Assembly: GCA_003342895.1 (NCBI GenBank)
Contig: PTFA01000038.1
Span: forward strand, 1,809,935 to 1,873,934
Direction: 5' to 3'
Origin: Casuarius casuarius
Taxonomy: Eukaryota; Chordata; Aves; Casuariiformes; Casuariidae
DNA length: 64,000 bases
In this document: positions 40,201-55,200 of the stretch, one piece after another
How positions within the stretch are numbered: the stretch's first letter is position 1
Layout: each line of letters opens with the position of its first letter
Program-made: the position numbers and the translations under genes
Notes under the pieces: model-generated
Databases searched by the model: none
Told to the model about the DNA's origin: nothing
The model's input: only the letters and a program-made list of their open reading frames with translations

Positions 40201-43200
40201 AAAATATTAAAATATCCATAAATTTAAACCATTACATTTTTCTGTATGCTGAAGGTTCCCTATGACCTTAAGTTAGCATAAGCCAACATGGTAGTCAAAA
40301 GAGGCAGTCTTCCCTTACCCTGGCTTCTCATTCCTGTCCTCGTGCCATCCCTTGCCATGTAGGACACTTAGACTTTTTAGCTGAAAGATTGCTTTCTTTT
40401 TTTATTTGATTTCTTTTCCCTGTTCCATTTAGTTTTATAGCTGCGTAGGTTACTTACCAGTGACTACAGTTCTTTGAAATATAGAAACCGTACGTTTCTT
40501 TCCTGCCAACCTTTCCCCTCTTAAAGCCCTTTCAGATGTGGTCTATATGTCTGCAAAAGAAAAGGAAATTGGAATGGCATGAGGCAGGGTGAAGCCTCTG
40601 CACTCCCACTATAGAGACTGCCAAAGGAAAAGTTAAAATCTCTAGTCTCAAGTGATGGAGTGCATATGCACCCATCGCATGAATGTATCTGTATGAAGGT
40701 ACATGACTATGCATTTACCTAATTTTGATTCTTAGTAAACAGCTTCTCGTTTTTAAGATGTGTTGCATATGCGCATAAACATGTTTATAGATTTTTACAA
40801 CCTTCCTTCGTTTCTTTCCTGTAAGAAAAGTGGGCAAGAGTCCAGCATATCAGTGCAACCAGTTTAAAGAACTTGGCCCTAAGGACACCCACCTTTCCAC
40901 CACTGAGATGGCTATGCACAAACACAACGCGAAGGACCATGTCCTTAGGGGACATGGAAGCAACACATTTCTGCAAAAGGGTATAGAGATTCTTTCCAGA
41001 AGAAATCGAGTGCAGATAAACTTTAGTATATTTGTAGCCTAATTTAATCTCTTATAGACCTTTTTTTTCCCTGCCTGGAAGTCCACTGTGGAAATCTAGA
41101 AGAAATCAAAAGAAAGGACATTATCAAATAAGAGCCATGAAATCAAAGAATAAGGAACAGGTCTATTATGTGTAACTTTATTTTGGCAATTCAGCACCAC
41201 TGACATGATTTATGCCCTACAGATAATCCCCCCCCCCTTTTTTTTTCTCTCTCTATAAGTTCCGTTTGTTTTAAACCTAGTAGCCTTATTATGGAAAAAT
41301 GAATACATTCTCTTCTTTGTTCTTGTCCTGTGCAGAAACTTGACATTGGTAGTTATTCTGAAGCCAGCACTGTGGATCCAGTTATTCCTATGGATATGTT
41401 TTACCGGGCTAAAAAGCCACAGATACCTAAGGACTGTCTTGGAGAAAGTAAGAATCGGTTATTTATCACAGTGACGGCAAATAGGCCAGTATTCAGTGGT
41501 CTCTCTTTGTAAAGTTTCTAAATTGGCAGAGACTGTTTGCCTGGGACACTTTATGTACATAAAAACTCAGGCAAATATATGTGATGCCAGTGTACAACTG
41601 GAACAAGATTCTGATGCTTGAACATAGGCATGTAGTACCCTATGAGATGCCTGCAAATACCTAAGACAACTGCATGGAGCTAGCAGAAATGACTCAGGAG
41701 CTATCGGATATCCCAGAGGGCCTGAAATAACACTAAACACCTGTATTTAGGCCACTAAATTCCATCTATCTGATTCAGTCTTATATTAAAATATCAGAAT
41801 GCAGGTGTCTATATATGAGCTAGAGCACTTCTGAAGGGGCAGTTGGAGGTCAGCCAGGATATGTATCTGGACACCTAGTATCTTAAATGGCACTCGAGTC
41901 CTCTGTTTAACAACTGAATATGTCTGAACTCCCAGTATAGTGAATGAATATGCAGTCAATACAGCTAATGGAATTCAGAGGATTATACAGTCCATCCTAA
42001 AGCAGGCACCTACACTTGATCACCTAAATGGCTGCTTAGACTCCATTGACTTTAATGGTTCAAAACAGGAGTGATATAATCAGTAAAAATAATTCACTAG
42101 TGTACTAGAAAGGGAATATTTCTTTTGAAAACAAGAAGAATAAATGCAGAGAATAAAACCAGTAAGTTTTGTAAATAAGAATAATAGTTTTTTAGATGAA
42201 ATCCCTGCAAAAGGGTGTGTGTGCACAAAAGCTTCTCTGCTTTTTCCAAGTATGAATTGATCAGTTAAAAGAAATTACTTCTGCCTGCAAATTTTGTCTT
42301 TTCTGTCTCCTTAGAATATTTCAGCCACAGCAACACTACCACTTGGATAAAACAGCACATTCTTCATATATGCCACAGAAGCTCATTTTAAGATGCCTTG
42401 CACTTTTTAACATTCCGTGGCTCCACGTTTTCCATGGAACCAATATGTTGTTCTATTTCTTTTCAGGTTGTGTCAAATGTTTTCCGTGTTGTGTAGTGGA
42501 TATCACTAAGTTTCCAGGAAGCACTTGGTGGAAATTTAGAAAAACCTGCTACAGAATTGTTAAACATAGCTGGTTTGAAAATTTTATCATTTTCGTGATA
42601 GTATTGAGCAGTGCAGCACTGGTAAATTTTCAATTTAATCTCTCAAACTTTGAACTGAGAGGTATAAGTAAACGAAAAGAATCGTGTTATTCTATTTCAT
42701 TTATTTCTTCTCTCCTTCTTTCACATTCCTTTCGCCAAGGATAGATAAAAGTGTAATAAACTTATCTCTTACAAGTTGTAAGGCTTTCCTCGATTAGAGA
42801 AGTAGCATGATATTTAAATGTATGGAATTACTGGCTTATTGATAGTTCTTCATGGAACTACTTTGTGTGCTTAAGTAAAAGGCTAAGCCAAAGTTTGAAA
42901 CTACTTAGAAAAGCTTAAAAAAAAAGTAGATGTACCTTTAGATTTGTAAAACAGATTAACTACTCAATAAAAACAGATATAAAATCATTCAAGATTATCA
43001 GAATCTAAAACTGAAGATTCTGTAAACTGGTAGGGTGGCTTAATCTTTGATTACAGCTCTGATTATTTTTACTGAAGAATAAGAGAATTTTTATTTGATG
43101 TGCAAACATATTAACTAAGTCTAATGAAAATATTTTTTTAATAAAAATATATATAAAATAGAAAGAACATAAACAACTAGTTTGAAACTGATGTATATGA

Positions 43201-46200
43201 TAGATATGAGAATTTTCCAAATAAAATCTATTCTGTGCTCATTAGTTTTAGGTTGAACAATGAGCCATAAATTTGAACATTCTGCTTTAAACTTTCCATG
43301 GCAAAAAGCTCCATGGGAAGTCCCTGGGATTCCAGTAAGTGCTCCTCTGTACTCGTGTGGAACCACAGTGATGTGAAGAAGGAAATTAAGTTATTTTTTA
43401 CTGTACTATAGGACCTAGCCAATTCGAATACAAAAATAGTCAGTATACACATACAAAACAACAAAATAATAATGATTTCTGTTCATCAAAGTTTTATTAT
43501 GGCATTGAGAACTTTCACATCACTAAGGTACTGTTGTCATCTAGCAAAAATTTTCTACTTTCTGTTTATTTATGAAGTTTTTTGATGATACGAAGTTTCC
43601 TGAACCAGCTATAATGAAGTAAATTAGATGAGATGGTGATCATAGAATGCATAGAAAAGGACATGGTGAGTGCTTAGAGCAAGGGAAGAGTTTAGTAATT
43701 AGAAGTTTGAAGGAGTATCCCTACTAATGAATGGGTGAATTGATTAATGGATGTAGATCAAGGTAACAAGATTCTTGGGCTGCCAAGGTTAAGCAGAGAA
43801 AGAGACAATGCTAATTGTCAAGCTTTCTCAGAAAAAAAAATAGGAAATGGTAAATAGGATTTTGTATGCAAATACAGTGAGTTTTCAATTTCCTGTAGTT
43901 GAATTACCAGTTCTGTGGATAGAGTGACAGCTTTGTTCTATAGACATTTGTCTTACTTGTAGCACAATTGAATGGTCACTGCTTCAAAGGCCACAGAGCT
44001 CCAGAAATGGTATTACTGCTTTCTTGCTGTGTAAACCAGGAACACACAGGTTCTGCCAGATTGGTGGTAACTATGCAGGGGAGTGTCCCTGCTCCTTGTT
44101 TTGTCAGTAGGAATATAAAAGAGAAACAGAGCAGTGATTTTATGTGGGTTTTTATTAATTCAAGTCTCACTAGATCTAAACACCTGCTTATGCTCCTACT
44201 CCCTTTTGTCAGTGACCTATTAGATTGGCCTTAGCATGTCATAGATTCAGGAGAACAAATCAGGTCTGCTATAATGCCTAAATAAATGTCTTCCAAAGCA
44301 CCATGGACACACCATAGAAACCCAAAGTATATGCTTTTCAATCAGTCTGAAAATGAGACTAGTTATTTCACAGTTTAGTTTTCAGCTCCTAAATTTAAAA
44401 ACTAAGTGGAAATTTCCTATAATTTATTGTGAAATTGTTATAATAAACCAAACTGTATGTTCTTGTACGATTTGAAAGTTATTTACCCCAAAACTACTGA
44501 ACAGCTTAATAACTGAATTCTGAAATTCCAGGCATTTGAAGATATTTACCTTGAGAAAAGAAAAACAGTTAAAATGGTCCTAGAATATGCTGATAAAATA
44601 TTTACTTACATCTTTTTTGTGGAGATGCTTATGAAATGGGTGGCTTACGGCTTCCAAACTTATTTCACAAATGCCTGGTGTTGCCTTGACTTCATCATTG
44701 TATGTGTAAGTATTATATTGAACTTGCCTTATGTCCTGAATTTTGAGATTTAGTATGTAGAGAACTCCATGTATAATCAGATTGTGAATAAACGCAAATG
44801 TAAAAGACAGTTTCCAAAAGCTGAAAATAATTGCAATCAAAAGAGACTGAAGGAAAAATGTAAATGGCAATTATAGGTAATAATTAGAAGTTGCTTAAGA
44901 AAATTTTACTAAATATCACTATCACTGAGGACCATATTGATTATAAAAACCTTTTCCAGTATAGAGAGAGTGCAATTAGCAATCAGAAATGAAACTAAGA
45001 TACATCAATTAACGCAGAAAAATGTGAATTTGCTGACAGCTTCAGCCATTATAAAAACCTAGAGTTGTTTACCTGAAGAAGAAGAAATTTAGATGGTAAA
45101 GGGAATATGAAAGTATTGTTGGAAAAAGCATTTGCCAGAGAGTTAAAGAGGTAAGAACGTATATTTTGCTCTGCAACAGAAGCAATCCTAACATAAAGAG
45201 AATTGGTGGAATCATCAATAGTGAGATAGAAGTAATACAGTGTTATTTATTTATTTATTTATTTATTCTGGATTCAGAAAAAGTTAAATAATGTAATCTT
45301 GTCGGATAATAATGAAATGCTTTTTATTTCTCAACAATGCCCTTGGAAGATGCTGAGTAGAATCTGCTGAAGCTAAATGTCTTAAAGTAAGAATATCCAA
45401 ATAGCGGGCTTCCAGGAACAAGCAGGTAGCTCTTTCATAAGCTGTCTGGATTGCTGGCATTGAAAGTTTTGAAGTACTCAGTACTTCAACAGAAAAATCT
45501 AATACTGAGACAATTTAAAAAGAAAAAATAGCATGACTCTAGCAATTACAGTTCTATAAGTTTAATGGTCCTGATCAAAACAGGGGAAGAACATGAAAAT
45601 ACCCAGTGGCTAGACAATGAGAGAACAAATTCAAATAGGAGAGAGGATGGAAATTATGAATGGTGAAAAAGCTAATGATTTGAACCATTTACTAAAGTTT
45701 TTTGTTCCTGTCATGTGAAGATTTGAAATCATGATTAAATGTTTTTTAAAATAGCTTATATTTCCACCTTGCCATCTTAAGTTATAGTCATGATAAGGAA
45801 TTACTGGAAACACTGCGAAGACCAGTTATATACAGAAAATGAGACTAGTTTATGAGAATAACTCTTTCTGGCCTTGTAGTCTCTGAAATTAACATAGTTA
45901 CTAATTTGGTTGTTATACTAACACTTTAAGATATTATATAAATTGAATGTGGAAAAAAAGAAATGCATTGATTGGAATGAAAGAATGTCATCATTCAAAA
46001 AATATCAGAACAGAATAAAGTAAAATTATATTACAATAAATTTGAATTAGTGGGCAAAAATAATGTAAGATTCAGCATGTGATTGTCTACTGACACAAAC
46101 AGAATAAACTTTTATATGCCATTTAATAATCTTAATTTCAATTCAACCAACACAGCTCTCATTTGTTTCCTGGGGGCTACAATCTGTTTCCAAAGACAAA

Positions 46201-49200
46201 GACATGTCACTTTGTTCCCGTGGCAGTGCCTTGAAATCTCTTCGAACGCTCAGAGCCTTGAGGCCTCTACGAGCTTTATCTAGATTTGAAGGGATAAAGG
46301 TAAGAATATTTCTGTGTGTGTGTGCGCGTGCGCATGTGTGTGTGTATTTCATAATAGCTGCATTTAAAGTTGTTATTACGAAAAATAGAATTTGATTGTC
46401 TAGTTTTGGATATAACATTGATATAGCATTAAAATGATTCAGATTTCCTACTTACATTGTATGGTTGTTAGTTTTGCAACCCTTTCACAGATTTACAAAT
46501 ACAAGTAAAATAAGGAAATTATAATTTAATGTCAACACTGGAACATTATTCCATATTTCCACAGTTTCAATGTGGAGAATGTGGAATGTGTAGAACAAAT
46601 TAAAACTTTTTTTTTTTTTTTTTTTTTTTTAGAATTGTACTTTTCTGAAACCTAGTTTTTGTTTTAACTTAGGCATGGAAAATTCTTCTGAAAAAAATGA
46701 ATATGCTTGAAAAAAATAGGATCTGTTTTTAATGACTTAGAATACAAGCTGCATGTATATTTATTATGTAAAACAAACTCACGTAAAAGAGTTTTAATAT
46801 GAGGAGGAAACCCATACTGTGAAAGTTATACAGGATATCAATATTCATGGCATAAGAAGTGTAGTGACTACAATCTTTTTTGAAATTTTTATCTTTGCCT
46901 GAGGCAGAAAGTTGGGACCTGGAAAAATTGATTCAGTATTTCTTTGCTTCAACTGAGCCTATTCAGTTTTTTTTATAACTCCTTTTCATAACTCCCCTTC
47001 TTTAGACTGTTGTGATTGTATCTACTCATCTCAACAGTTTTCTCTAGTCAGACCCCCTGCTCACATGCCAGATTTCAGGTTCTCCAGGGTGAATTTAAAA
47101 GATATCAGACTCCAAATCTTACCAATCCTTTGCATACTTACATAGGGTGGGATTTTCTTAGTAGTAGTGAGGATTCATTTAACCTACCTTTAAAAACTGC
47201 AGGCATCTAGCTCCAAACAGGTTGTCATGAATCTTTAAAGTCAACGTGGAGAAACAGGAAGTGCTATAATGCAGTTCACCTGACCTGTTTTAGATCATAG
47301 AGTATGCTGAGATGCTAAGCTCAGGCCCCAGGAAGGATGCAGAGGCCATGGCTTCCTGGAAGACATGAAGGACAAGAAGCTGATTAGGAACAACCAGCAT
47401 GGATTTTCGAAGGGCAGTTCTTGCCTCACAAACGTGATTGTCTTCTATGATGAGATGACTGGCTCTGTGCATGAGGGAAGAGCCACTCATGTTCTCGTAT
47501 TGGTTGGATATGGTTTGAATAGGTGGATTACGGGGTAGATGGAAAATGGGCTGAACTGCCAGATTCAAAGTACAGAGATCAACAGTTTGAAGTCCAACTA
47601 GTTGCTGGTTACTAGCGGCATCCCACAGGGGTGAGTACTGGGGCCAATACTGTTTAACAGCCTTGTTAACAACCAGAACAGGGGGATAGATTTCACCCTC
47701 AGCAAGTTCATAGATGATTCAAAATTGGGGGGCAGCAGTCAATACCCTGCAAGCCTGCTTGCAGAGAGAGCTCGACAGACTGGAGATATGGGCTGCAGAA
47801 ACCTCGTGAAGTTCAGCAAAAACAAATAGAAAGTCCTGCACCTGAGCCAGAACCACCACATGTGATATATGGGCTGAGGGCACACTGGATAACAAGCAGC
47901 TTTGCAGAAGAGGATCTGGGATGGACAGCAGGTTGAACATAAGTCAGTAGACCACCCTTGTGACAAAGGCAGCCTACCACATACTGGGCTGTATGAGCAC
48001 AAGTCTAAGCAGCACATCAAGGCAATTGGCTCTTCTCTCTTTGGCACTTGTGAGACTGAATCTGGATTGCTGAGTCTAGTTTTGGGTCCCCCAGCATAAG
48101 ATATTAACGTACTGCAGAGAGACCAACAGAGTTGGCACCAAGATGAATAGGGGGCTGGAGAGGAGAGACTGAGAGACTTGCACTTGTTCTGCCTGGAGAA
48201 GAGAAGGTTAAGGGAAGATCTAATTGTTGTCTTTAACTACTTAGCAGGAGGCTACAGAGGAGATAAAACTAGACTTTTCTCATAGGCCCACAGTGATAAA
48301 GTCAGCGGCAACAGAATGAGTTGGCAATAAGGGAATTAGATATTGGGGGGTGTGGGGAAATCACAGTGAGCATGGATAAAATTGGAGTGGGTTGCCCAGA
48401 GAGGTTGTTGAATATACATCCTTGAAGAAATTCAAAATTCTATTGGACAAGGCCCTAAGCAACTTTTCAAGTTTGGCCCTGCTTTGAGCAGGGAGTTGAA
48501 CTCCATAGTTCAGATGAACTCCAGAGGTGCCTTCCAGCATGCATTATTCTGTGTTTCTGGTATATGTATATTATCCAAGCCCAGGATAAAAAGCTCAGAA
48601 TCTTTTCAGAATAACAGCAGTGAAACATCTCCAAGAGCGACATTCACCATGTTCCACCATATTACCAGAGAAAGGTGAAAAGAACCTCAAAAAAAAATAT
48701 TAAGGAAGTGTGCTGACCAAAATTACTCAGTCTTCCTTGGAAACCAAACTTCCTTACTTCATCTACTGTGTGCGGTCAACAACAGTTATCAGGTTAGGTT
48801 CACTTTGTTATCGAGGGCAAGTTGTTGCTCCTTCTTACAAAACTTCTCCAAAGTAAAATGTTGTGGCATTGTAGTAAATGTAGGTCATGTTACCCATTCT
48901 TCTATACTTGCTTTTTAGAGTCCATAGCTACTACAGACTTATTTCTTACATATATTTCTTCTATCCAAGGAAGATTCTAGTTGCCACCTGCTTTACTTCC
49001 TTCCACAAAATGGCAAGATAGGTTCCATAGAATTACATGTTAAGACAAGCTTGAGGTTAAGCTGAAGGCTGTCTTTAAATTGGCTGTCTACTAGTTTCTA
49101 TGTGTGAGAATCTGCTATAGATACAGAAGAAGAAAAATAAAGTTCTTAAAAGTGATCTTCTAGGAAGGTGTTCTATTGAATGTTTATAATTCATGCAGTC

Positions 49201-52200
49201 TTTTCATTCATTTCATTTATTTAAGGTTGTTGTGAATGCACTCTTGGGAGCTATCCCGTCAATCTTGAACGTTTTGCTCGTCTGTATTGTCTTCTGGCTC
49301 CTATTTAACATCATAGGAGTACAACTGCTTGGAAATAAATTTTGGAAATGCACACTCAAAGCTGGAAATATCAGTCTAATTAATAACAAAAGTGATTGTG
49401 AAGCCTATAATGGAAGCTGGGACAATGCTCTTGTAAACTTTGACCATGTTGGCATGGGATACTTGGCTCTTCTTGAAGTGGTAAGTTGAAAAAAAAACGT
49501 GCTTAGTTTTGTTTCCTTCAAGAAAATGTGTTGAGCAGTCCTGCCATAGGACACCGCCGTTACTTGTATTTATCTTACTAAAAATGTTTTTTTTTTATTT
49601 AGCTTACCTAAATATTCTTATATATGAACTGCTCAGTTCCTCCTAAATAACACTTTAGCACATGCAACTTTGTGTTAAAATAAAGCACTTTGTTTTCATG
49701 CCTTTTCAAATTTCTTTTAATTTTGGTAAGTGTGCTAAGCCTGAAATAATCTGCATGATACCGAATTTAAAATTCTCATTTTCTTTAGAGTAAAAATCAG
49801 TCCCAAACTGGATGAGAGAGAAAATACATAATTCAGTTTGTTTATAACTCTGTGTTTTCTTATTATGTAAGTCATGAAACATTTGGATGCGAAGGTATTG
49901 ATCTTTCCAATACCAAAGTAAGGGAGGATGCCTGCTATTCCAGTGTCTTATCTAGATATAATTCTTTTTTCTACGTCCTCCAGAATATTCTAAAATTCTG
50001 CATAGTTGCTAAAAACTGCAGGAGGGAATCATTTGCTGTTTGCCTTAGAATTTGTTTTCTTTCTTTTAGAATGTATTTGCTAATTAAACCGAAACTTTTA
50101 CTGCTTTTTTCCAAAAGTAATTTGTAAAGCACTCAGTTTAAACTCAAGTTTAAAAGACATTTCATAGGATTCATACTTAAATTTTATTATTACATTTTTT
50201 GCAGGAAATAATATTAATTTTGACTGTTAATTAACCTCCAGTGAGCCATACTTCCAAACAGATCTTCAGAAGTGATGCACATTTTTTATTAGCACATTGC
50301 TCACTCTACCTAATCTTAATTTTAAACTTTTAAATTTTTATTTTAATGGGAATAAGCTTAATAATGCAATTTTTTTTCAGGCAACCTTTAAAGGTTGGAT
50401 GGACATTATGTATGCAGCAGTGGATTCGCGTAAGGTACCTCACTAAAATGAAATTATCTTCTTTTCCCTCTTCTTCTTTCCTTTTTTTATCCATACAATT
50501 CATTTTTTCAGTTCTTCTGCAATATCAAGTCAGAACTACAAGCAAACAAGTGAGTGAACCAATAGTCCTTGGAACAGCAAATACCTGGAAGTTAGGCTAA
50601 GGAAAACATAATTAAAATAGAGTACTCCGTACAAAAACCTACTATATCAAGATTATTAAGAGCAAGATTCTGCATTTCTTTCACAAGTCTGTGTTGGGAA
50701 TAGAGTTCAGAGAAAGGTCCCAGAGGGACTGTGCCTCTGAAGCAAATTTCCTTCTTTTTTAAATACAGTGACAATAAAACTGCATGCATGTTTAGCTGTT
50801 ATTTTTGCAGGTTTTCATCCCTGTATTTGGTGTACTTACTTTTACCTCCCCATTTCCATGTGCTGTTTCTCATTCTCTTCCTAAGTGAAATTCTGTATGT
50901 TTTAATTATTGTATGCTTGACTGAATCACAGTTTTCTCATTCATTTGCCTTCTGCATGTTCATTCAAGCACTATATGCTTGAATATAGTAGCTAATAATT
51001 AAAAATGAGATTGTTCCTTGTACAGTTGATCATAGTGAATTTAAAATTGCATCTTGTCTGGATTATTGTTCGTGTTTGTGGTAGTTCACCAAAATAGTTT
51101 AGTCTAAATCGATTTTCTAATCTAGACATCCACAGCATCACTTCTGATTATGACTGATTTATATAAGACTTAAGCTTAAGAATTTGCTAGACCTACATTT
51201 AGCTATGTGTCTTCATTTATAACTGTCTTTACAAATAATAACAAGTCAGTAAAAGGCAGTTGTTCTACTTGTACATGTAAATAATGGTTTAAACATTTAA
51301 AAATAATCTGGCCCTCCTGATAATAAAAGAGATCTGTTTTTATAAATTGGAAATGCCAAAGCTGGTTTTATCCTATTCTTACCAACATTGTTTTCTTGTT
51401 TTGTTTTTTGTTTTTAACAGGAAGATGAACAGCCAGAGTTTGAATACTTCTTAATCATGTATATTTATTTTGTGATTTTCATTATCTTTGGATCTTTCTT
51501 CATGTTGAACCTTTTCATTGGAGTGGTTATCAGCAATTTTAACCAACAAAGGAAAAAGATAAGTACTGCATGAACTAATTCAGGGTATCTTGTAATCCCA
51601 TTTTTATTAAGTGAATGCTAGTTTGACATCTAGATAAAAAACATCTTTGGGTAACACTATCACTGGAAGAATTTAAAATAATATTTAGGTTAAAAATTTA
51701 TCTAAAAGTTTTAAAGAGATAAAAATAGAAATCTCCTAGCCAGCACATTGTTAGCCAGTGTTCACTGTTTTTCTTCTGAGCTTTTAGTAATCCACCTGCA
51801 AATCCTATTTTCATGACAAGCCCTTAATTCTTCCTGAGTAGGAGGAAGGGGAGAAGGGCGAGGGTAGTTTTAGGGAAGAGAAGCCATAAAAACTTATTAT
51901 ATAGATTTTGCTACAAGAGAGTGAAATTCTTTTCTTCTTTTCTGAAGATCCACTTTGGAGAACAGAACCTTTTTAGCTGAGAAAAAACACCTAAAAAGTG
52001 TGTTAAGAACAATCAGAAACCATGACTGCTAATGACAGAGGTAGCCACTGCTTTCCTGGCAAAGGAACCTGAAAAGATCCTGCTAATAGGAACATCTTGT
52101 AAAGCTAGCTAAACTTTAAAAATCCAATCTCCAATAAAGCACTCTCCACAGATTAACTTGCTGGACTTTGTATAAATTTCTGCTATGAGATCCAAGCCGT

Positions 52201-55200
52201 GGCCCGAAGACGAGGCCATCTAAAAAAATAAAAGGCTTAAAGCACCTGAAACACTGACTGCTTCCACTTTCCTCATAATAGTTAGGTTCTCAATTCTTTA
52301 TATTCAATAAGAAATTGAAGACAAAATCTTGGAATGGAAGACACACTCAGAGAAAAGCAAAGGTCCGCCTTCCCTAGTATACTTCAGCTTCTTTGTGCCA
52401 GAAGATAATGCAAAATATCAAAAGACTTTATTTATTATCAAGCTTATTTTGATTTTTGATCGAGTTCTCTCCCTGATTCGTTTAGGGACTTAAAATGGGG
52501 AATTGAGTCAATCAATCCACTTGAAAATCTTAAATAAGCAACTTGCCCCTTTAAAAAAAATACTCTCAGAAACCTAACAACAGGAGGTTTCCAATTTCAA
52601 GGTGCACATCTGGAAGACAGAATCTCCATAGGAACAATTTAGTTATTTTCACAGGTTGAATTACACAACAAGTGTTAAGAGCTACTGTCTGTTGTAGAAA
52701 TAGATAGCAATAAGGCACACAAGAAATTTTTCTGCTCTGTGCATTTAAACAGAAAAAGGGTATGTAGGGGCTGAGGAACAAGAGTCCAACTTCAATTTAA
52801 TAACTTCTTTTTATAAAAAAGTTCCAACAAGCAGGAGCAATGTTGGTAAGTAGCTGATTAGTCTGAACATGTACCAGAAGTTGACGTGGATGTAACACTT
52901 CTTTTTTTTTTTCCTTTTCTCAATATTTGCTATAAGTGTACTTTTTTTTCATTTCTTTCCTGCTGCTTGAAGATTTTCACTGTGGTTCATTATAGGGAGG
53001 TTAAATTGAATTTTCAGAGGTCTTGCTAGAGTCAATTCAAAGTCATTCAAAGTGCAGATACCCTACTGAACATGTTTGCGTTACAAAATGCTGATCATTT
53101 AATGCTTTTATGATGAGCGAAAGAGGCTGCTCATGAATACTTGGTTCAAAGTGATTGCTGGGTAATACGGATGGAATAGATGGTAGTAGAACGAGGACTA
53201 GAAATTCATTGTAAAGGAACCCCATAGGTCCTGGTCCCAAAGTGCTTATTCATAGTTCTCTATTTACTTGGTAACCCAACCATATACTCCACCTTTCCCT
53301 CAAATATAAATTAAAAGTACTTTACTTGTTGCTGAGTCCATAATGTCATTTAAAAAATATGAAATGGATTTATGAAAACTTTAGCAAGGCTCTCATGGTT
53401 GAGGAGACTGACTAAGGAACATTCACAGGACTAGACATACATGATCAAAACCTGATCAGCTCTTTGGAATACATCTTTTCAAAGAACAAGGGAAAAAGGA
53501 AAAATATTGAGTAAACATTTTGTCTCTATACTACCTTAGGTCATACTTATGACAGCTGTAAGTTACTTTTTTAAACAAACATGCTGGTGTTTCTTTAGCT
53601 GACTGCTTAAATTTAAATTGAACAACAGTATTCTTTCCCTGTACTTAGGTGGAAAAGATCTGTTTTTGACTGAGGAACAGAAAAAGTACTATAATGCACT
53701 AAAAAAGCTTGGATCCAAGAAACCTCAAAAACCCATCCCAAGACCATTGGTGAGACTATCCTAAAGTGAATATGATAGAAGACTTATAGATAGTGATCAT
53801 ATTTAAACCCGGCAGTCATTCATCTGGATATACACATAAAAGTAAAATACACATAAGAGCTCACGATCTTCCTTATTACATATAGTATTCTTTACAGTTT
53901 ACTCCTTTTTTCTTAATTCCATCTAATGCAGTCTTTATGTTGGGTATTAATTAAATACAGTTTACAACCTATTTCAGCCTATTCAAATTTACAGCCTGTC
54001 CAATATTTATAAAACGTTTGTATTGAGTATTTGCTATTCATAAGATGATATTGGTTACTTAAGTTGCATGGTATTACTTCTGCAACTAGATTGGATTATT
54101 GCAGGAGAGAATGAATAGTGAGTAGTACATTTCCAGTGGCTGTTATTTACTTTTAAATGACTTTATGCTTTAATTCTTATAGTTTCTTAAATTTAATTCC
54201 AAGCTTGAATTCACATATTAACTGTTCAGTTTTTCTTTTTTATCATTTTTTAGTTAGAATTGCTTATACTAAAATGTTTCCTTCAATAAGTGTTTATATA
54301 AAAAGAGCAATCACAATATACTCTGAATGTTTTCCTGCTGTATAATTTTTTCTAAAGAAATGTGGTTGCATGATACCTTAAAATACTCAGCAGAGTTTCG
54401 AGAGTTTCCTTTGAATGTCTAGAAGAATCACGTAAAAATGCTTTGGGTTGCTTATTGTTAATTTTATATTCTCTTCAGTTCCCCTTCTAGGCACAAATTG
54501 CTGATTAATATTTGAATCTAGACTTCTAATCTTAGAAGTAGCATTAATCAGTTCTTATCTCTCTCAACAGAATGTGTTCCAAGGATTTCTTTTTGATATT
54601 GTATCACACAAAGCATTTGACATTACTGTTGTGATTCTCATCTGTCTAAATATGGTTGTTATGATGATAGAAAATGAGAATGAAAACATCAGGAAAGTTC
54701 TTGCTAATATCAACTGCTTTTTTGTCGCTGTATTTACTGGGGAATGTATCATAAAAATACTGGCCCTAAGATATTACTTCTTCACCAGTGGCTGGAACAT
54801 ATTTGACCTAGCTGTGGTGATCCTTTCACTAATTAGTAAGTATAAACTGTTACTAGAGTCTTACCAATACTAAGCCAAAAGTCAATATGAAATAACCATT
54901 TATATATATTGAATAGTCAAATTCTAGATCCATTGTACTTTTCCAAAGCATATTGTCAGTGGTTTCTTCCTTATATATTGTGTTCCCATGTATTTTTGCA
55001 GAGTACCAAAAGATAAATGGGTAGTTTTTTATTTTTTCTTAGAAAAGTGTGACTTTTTATTAAGTAAATAACAGAGTAGCAATTTAATTTAATGCAGTTA
55101 CATCATCTCTTCTAAGTCATTGTACTGTAGTCTTAATGTTTTTATACCTTCAATTTACATATAATCAGATTAATTATGTTTTTTCACAGTACAAGTAAAT

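Noticed and set aside
46607..46634. T24 followed by AG as a splice acceptor
   Set aside because: No open frame or donor follows, and exon 20 joins exon 21 in phase without it.
47290..48099. Minus-strand open frames of 73-102 codons
   Set aside because: Antisense to a CR1 copy in intron 20; no homology and no splice context.
53645..53650. GT-AG acceptor (TTAG) for exon 24
   Set aside because: It would break the frame from exon 23 and lose conserved residues; the AC acceptor gives the exact family exon.
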